This document shows positions 5,403 through 6,202 of a stretch of DNA of 6,202 bases, in pieces. Numbering within the stretch: position 1 is the stretch's first letter; each line of letters starts with the position of its first letter. Origin of the DNA: Paenibacillaceae bacterium UBA6304 (lineage in GTDB: Bacteria; Bacillota; Bacilli; Paenibacillales; Paenibacillaceae); assembly GCA_002439285.1 (NCBI GenBank), contig DJTQ01000080.1, positions 1 to 6,202 of the forward strand, written 5' to 3'. The notes beneath the pieces are model-generated. The model was given only the letters and a program-made list of their open reading frames with translations. It was not told the DNA's origin and made no database searches. A program made the translations under genes and the position numbers.

Positions 5403-5411
5403 AATATATCA
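5403..5411 (-). promoter_or_regulatory. Possible extended -10 promoter for the sigma gene
   Basis: On the minus strand TGATATATT (5411-5403) gives an extended -10 (TGn) plus TATATT, five of six consensus bases. The -35 position falls in the MCP terminator and is poor. Transcription would start near 5396, giving a leader of about 45 nt. This is the only candidate seen in the short gap. Confidence 0.4.
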
Positions 5412-5417
5412 AATAAA

Positions 5418-5455
5418 AAAGAACCTTGTCCTGCTGAATCAGGACAAGGTTCTTT
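5418..5455 (-). terminator. Strong intrinsic terminator of the chemoreceptor gene
   Basis: A perfect 16-bp stem, AAAGAACCTTGTCCTG with CAGGACAAGGTTCTTT, closes a 6-nt loop. On the minus strand it is followed by TTTATTTG, so the 3' arm and tail form a long T-rich run. It starts 8 bp after the chemoreceptor stop codon and separates that gene from the sigma gene. Confidence 0.93.
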
Positions 5456-5462
5456 AGGTTAC

Positions 5463-6202
5463 TTAAAATTTGAAAATATGTATTGTCTTCTGAAGCTGGA
5501 ACACTGCATTCTTCATGGCTTCGGTTTCGTCGGCCATCGCTTGGATCGATGTGATTTGTTCGTTCATGGATGCAGACACCTGTTCCGTGCCAGCTGCGGA
5601 TTGTTGTGTAATCGCCGAAATGTTCTGGATGGAGGCAGAGATGTTATGAGCACTTTCCAGCATGGATTCGCTTTCTTTTGAAAAGGCTGTAATCTGCTCT
5701 GTAATATACTGCACACTTTGTACGATTTCTTGAAAAATCCGTTCCGCTTCGTGAATCATTTCATTCTGCTGATGGACGACTTCTTCATTGATTTTTATAT
5801 TCTGTCCAGCAAGCTTGACATCTTGTTCAATACTTCGAACGAGATTGAATACTTCTTTAGTGGAGGAAGTGGATTCTTCAGCCAATTTACGCACTTCCTG
5901 GGCAACTACGGCAAAACCGGCACCATGTTCTCCCGCACGCGCCGCTTCAATCGATGCGTTAAGCGACAATAGATTTGTTTGTTCAGCAATTTCCGAAATG
6001 GTTGCCGTAATCTTGGTGATGCCGCGGGCATTCTTGGCAAGGGCTTCAATCGAATCGGCCACTTTTTCGGTGGCTTCGATATTCCTGCGCATTCCGTCTG
6101 CCTGCATGGATACGGAATCCCGGCCTTTCTCCACCAGCTTCAGCATTTCGACGGATCGGCTGCTCATTTCCCGTGTTGAATCCGTATAGTTGCTCACCTT
6201 TT
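5463..6202 (-). CDS. Methyl-accepting chemotaxis protein, C-terminal signalling domain (N-terminus beyond window)
   Basis: The last 246 or so residues of a chemoreceptor; the frame stays open through the right edge, so the GTG at 6197 is not the real start. The highly conserved hairpin tip that binds CheA and CheW is present: [21 protein letters not shown], then [18 protein letters not shown], about residues 69-109 of the visible part. The flanking helices are a long antiparallel coiled coil rich in Glu, Gln, Ser and Ala with candidate methylation sites; after the tip the return arm continues through [17 protein letters not shown] to the end. The C-terminus [10 protein letters not shown] lacks a CheR/CheB-binding pentapeptide such as NWETF, as is usual in Bacillales. 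Sensor and membrane segments lie outside the window, so the ligand is unknown. It is followed by its own terminator and is therefore not an operon with the sigma gene. Confidence 0.96.
   Translation of the reverse strand, partial: KVSNYTDSTREMSSRSVEMLKLVEKGRDSVSMQADGMRRNIEATEKVADSIEALAKNARGITKITATISEIAEQTNLLSLNASIEAARAGEHGAGFAVVAQEVRKLAEESTSSTKEVFNLVRSIEQDVKLAGQNIKINEEVVHQQNEMIHEAERIFQEIVQSVQYITEQITAFSKESESMLESAHNISASIQNISAITQQSAAGTEQVSASMNEQITSIQAMADETEAMKNAVFQLQKTIHIFKF

Noticed and set aside
5788..6189. A 133-codon plus-strand open frame opposite the chemoreceptor
   Set aside because: It mirrors the highly conserved chemoreceptor signalling domain, whose codon pattern leaves the opposite strand open; no ribosome site precedes it.

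Overview
The window looks like chromosomal DNA of a Gram-positive Bacillales, most likely Paenibacillus or a close relative. The reasons are AGGAGG-type ribosome binding sites, T-rich intrinsic terminators, a secreted Pro-Pro endopeptidase of the PPEP family, an apparent S-layer-homology (SLH) protein end, a GH36 alpha-galactosidase of the Geobacillus 729-residue type and a Firmicutes-style chemoreceptor. This assignment is by eye; no database search was run.

Layout. Positions 1-160 (+) are the last 52 codons of a gene that looks like the end of an SLH-type surface protein. A bidirectional terminator (167-213) separates it from a convergent gene (219-869, -) for a secreted zinc protease of the PPEP / C. 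difficile Zmp1 family. The protease has a long leader on the minus strand. Read in the direction of transcription it holds a sigma-A type promoter (1290 to 1262), a first c-di-GMP-I (GEMM) riboswitch aptamer (1223-1125), an intrinsic terminator (1102-1078), a second c-di-GMP-I aptamer (1049-956), and a possible anti-Shine-Dalgarno segment (926-919) facing the protease ribosome binding site (882-877). This tandem, apparently two-level, c-di-GMP-controlled surface protease is the most notable system in the window.

Positions about 1310-1560 hold no convincing gene but have nested hairpin potential and may be a remnant of a structured RNA such as a group II intron domain. Then comes a complete cytoplasmic GH36 alpha-galactosidase (1615-3804, +) ending at a bidirectional hairpin (3839-3875).

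The rest is on the minus strand. There is an AhpD-like carboxymuconolactone decarboxylase (CMD) family protein (3904-4356), an ECF41-group sigma factor with a fused SnoaL-like C-terminal domain (4470-5351), and the C-terminal half of a methyl-accepting chemotaxis protein (5463 to beyond 6202). The sigma factor and the CMD gene form the classic ECF41/CMD pair. A terminator overlaps the end of the sigma gene, and a good match to the ECF41 target promoter (GGTCACA-16-TGTC) lies between the two, so the sigma factor probably switches on its neighbour.

How the genes fit together. The left part is a candidate surface-remodelling module: c-di-GMP level sets how much PPEP protease is secreted, and its substrate may be the convergent SLH-type protein or another adhesin. 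The alpha-galactosidase is a separate sugar-catabolic unit. The sigma/CMD pair is a small self-contained regulatory unit whose signal is unknown. The chemoreceptor is an independent gene cut off by the window edge.
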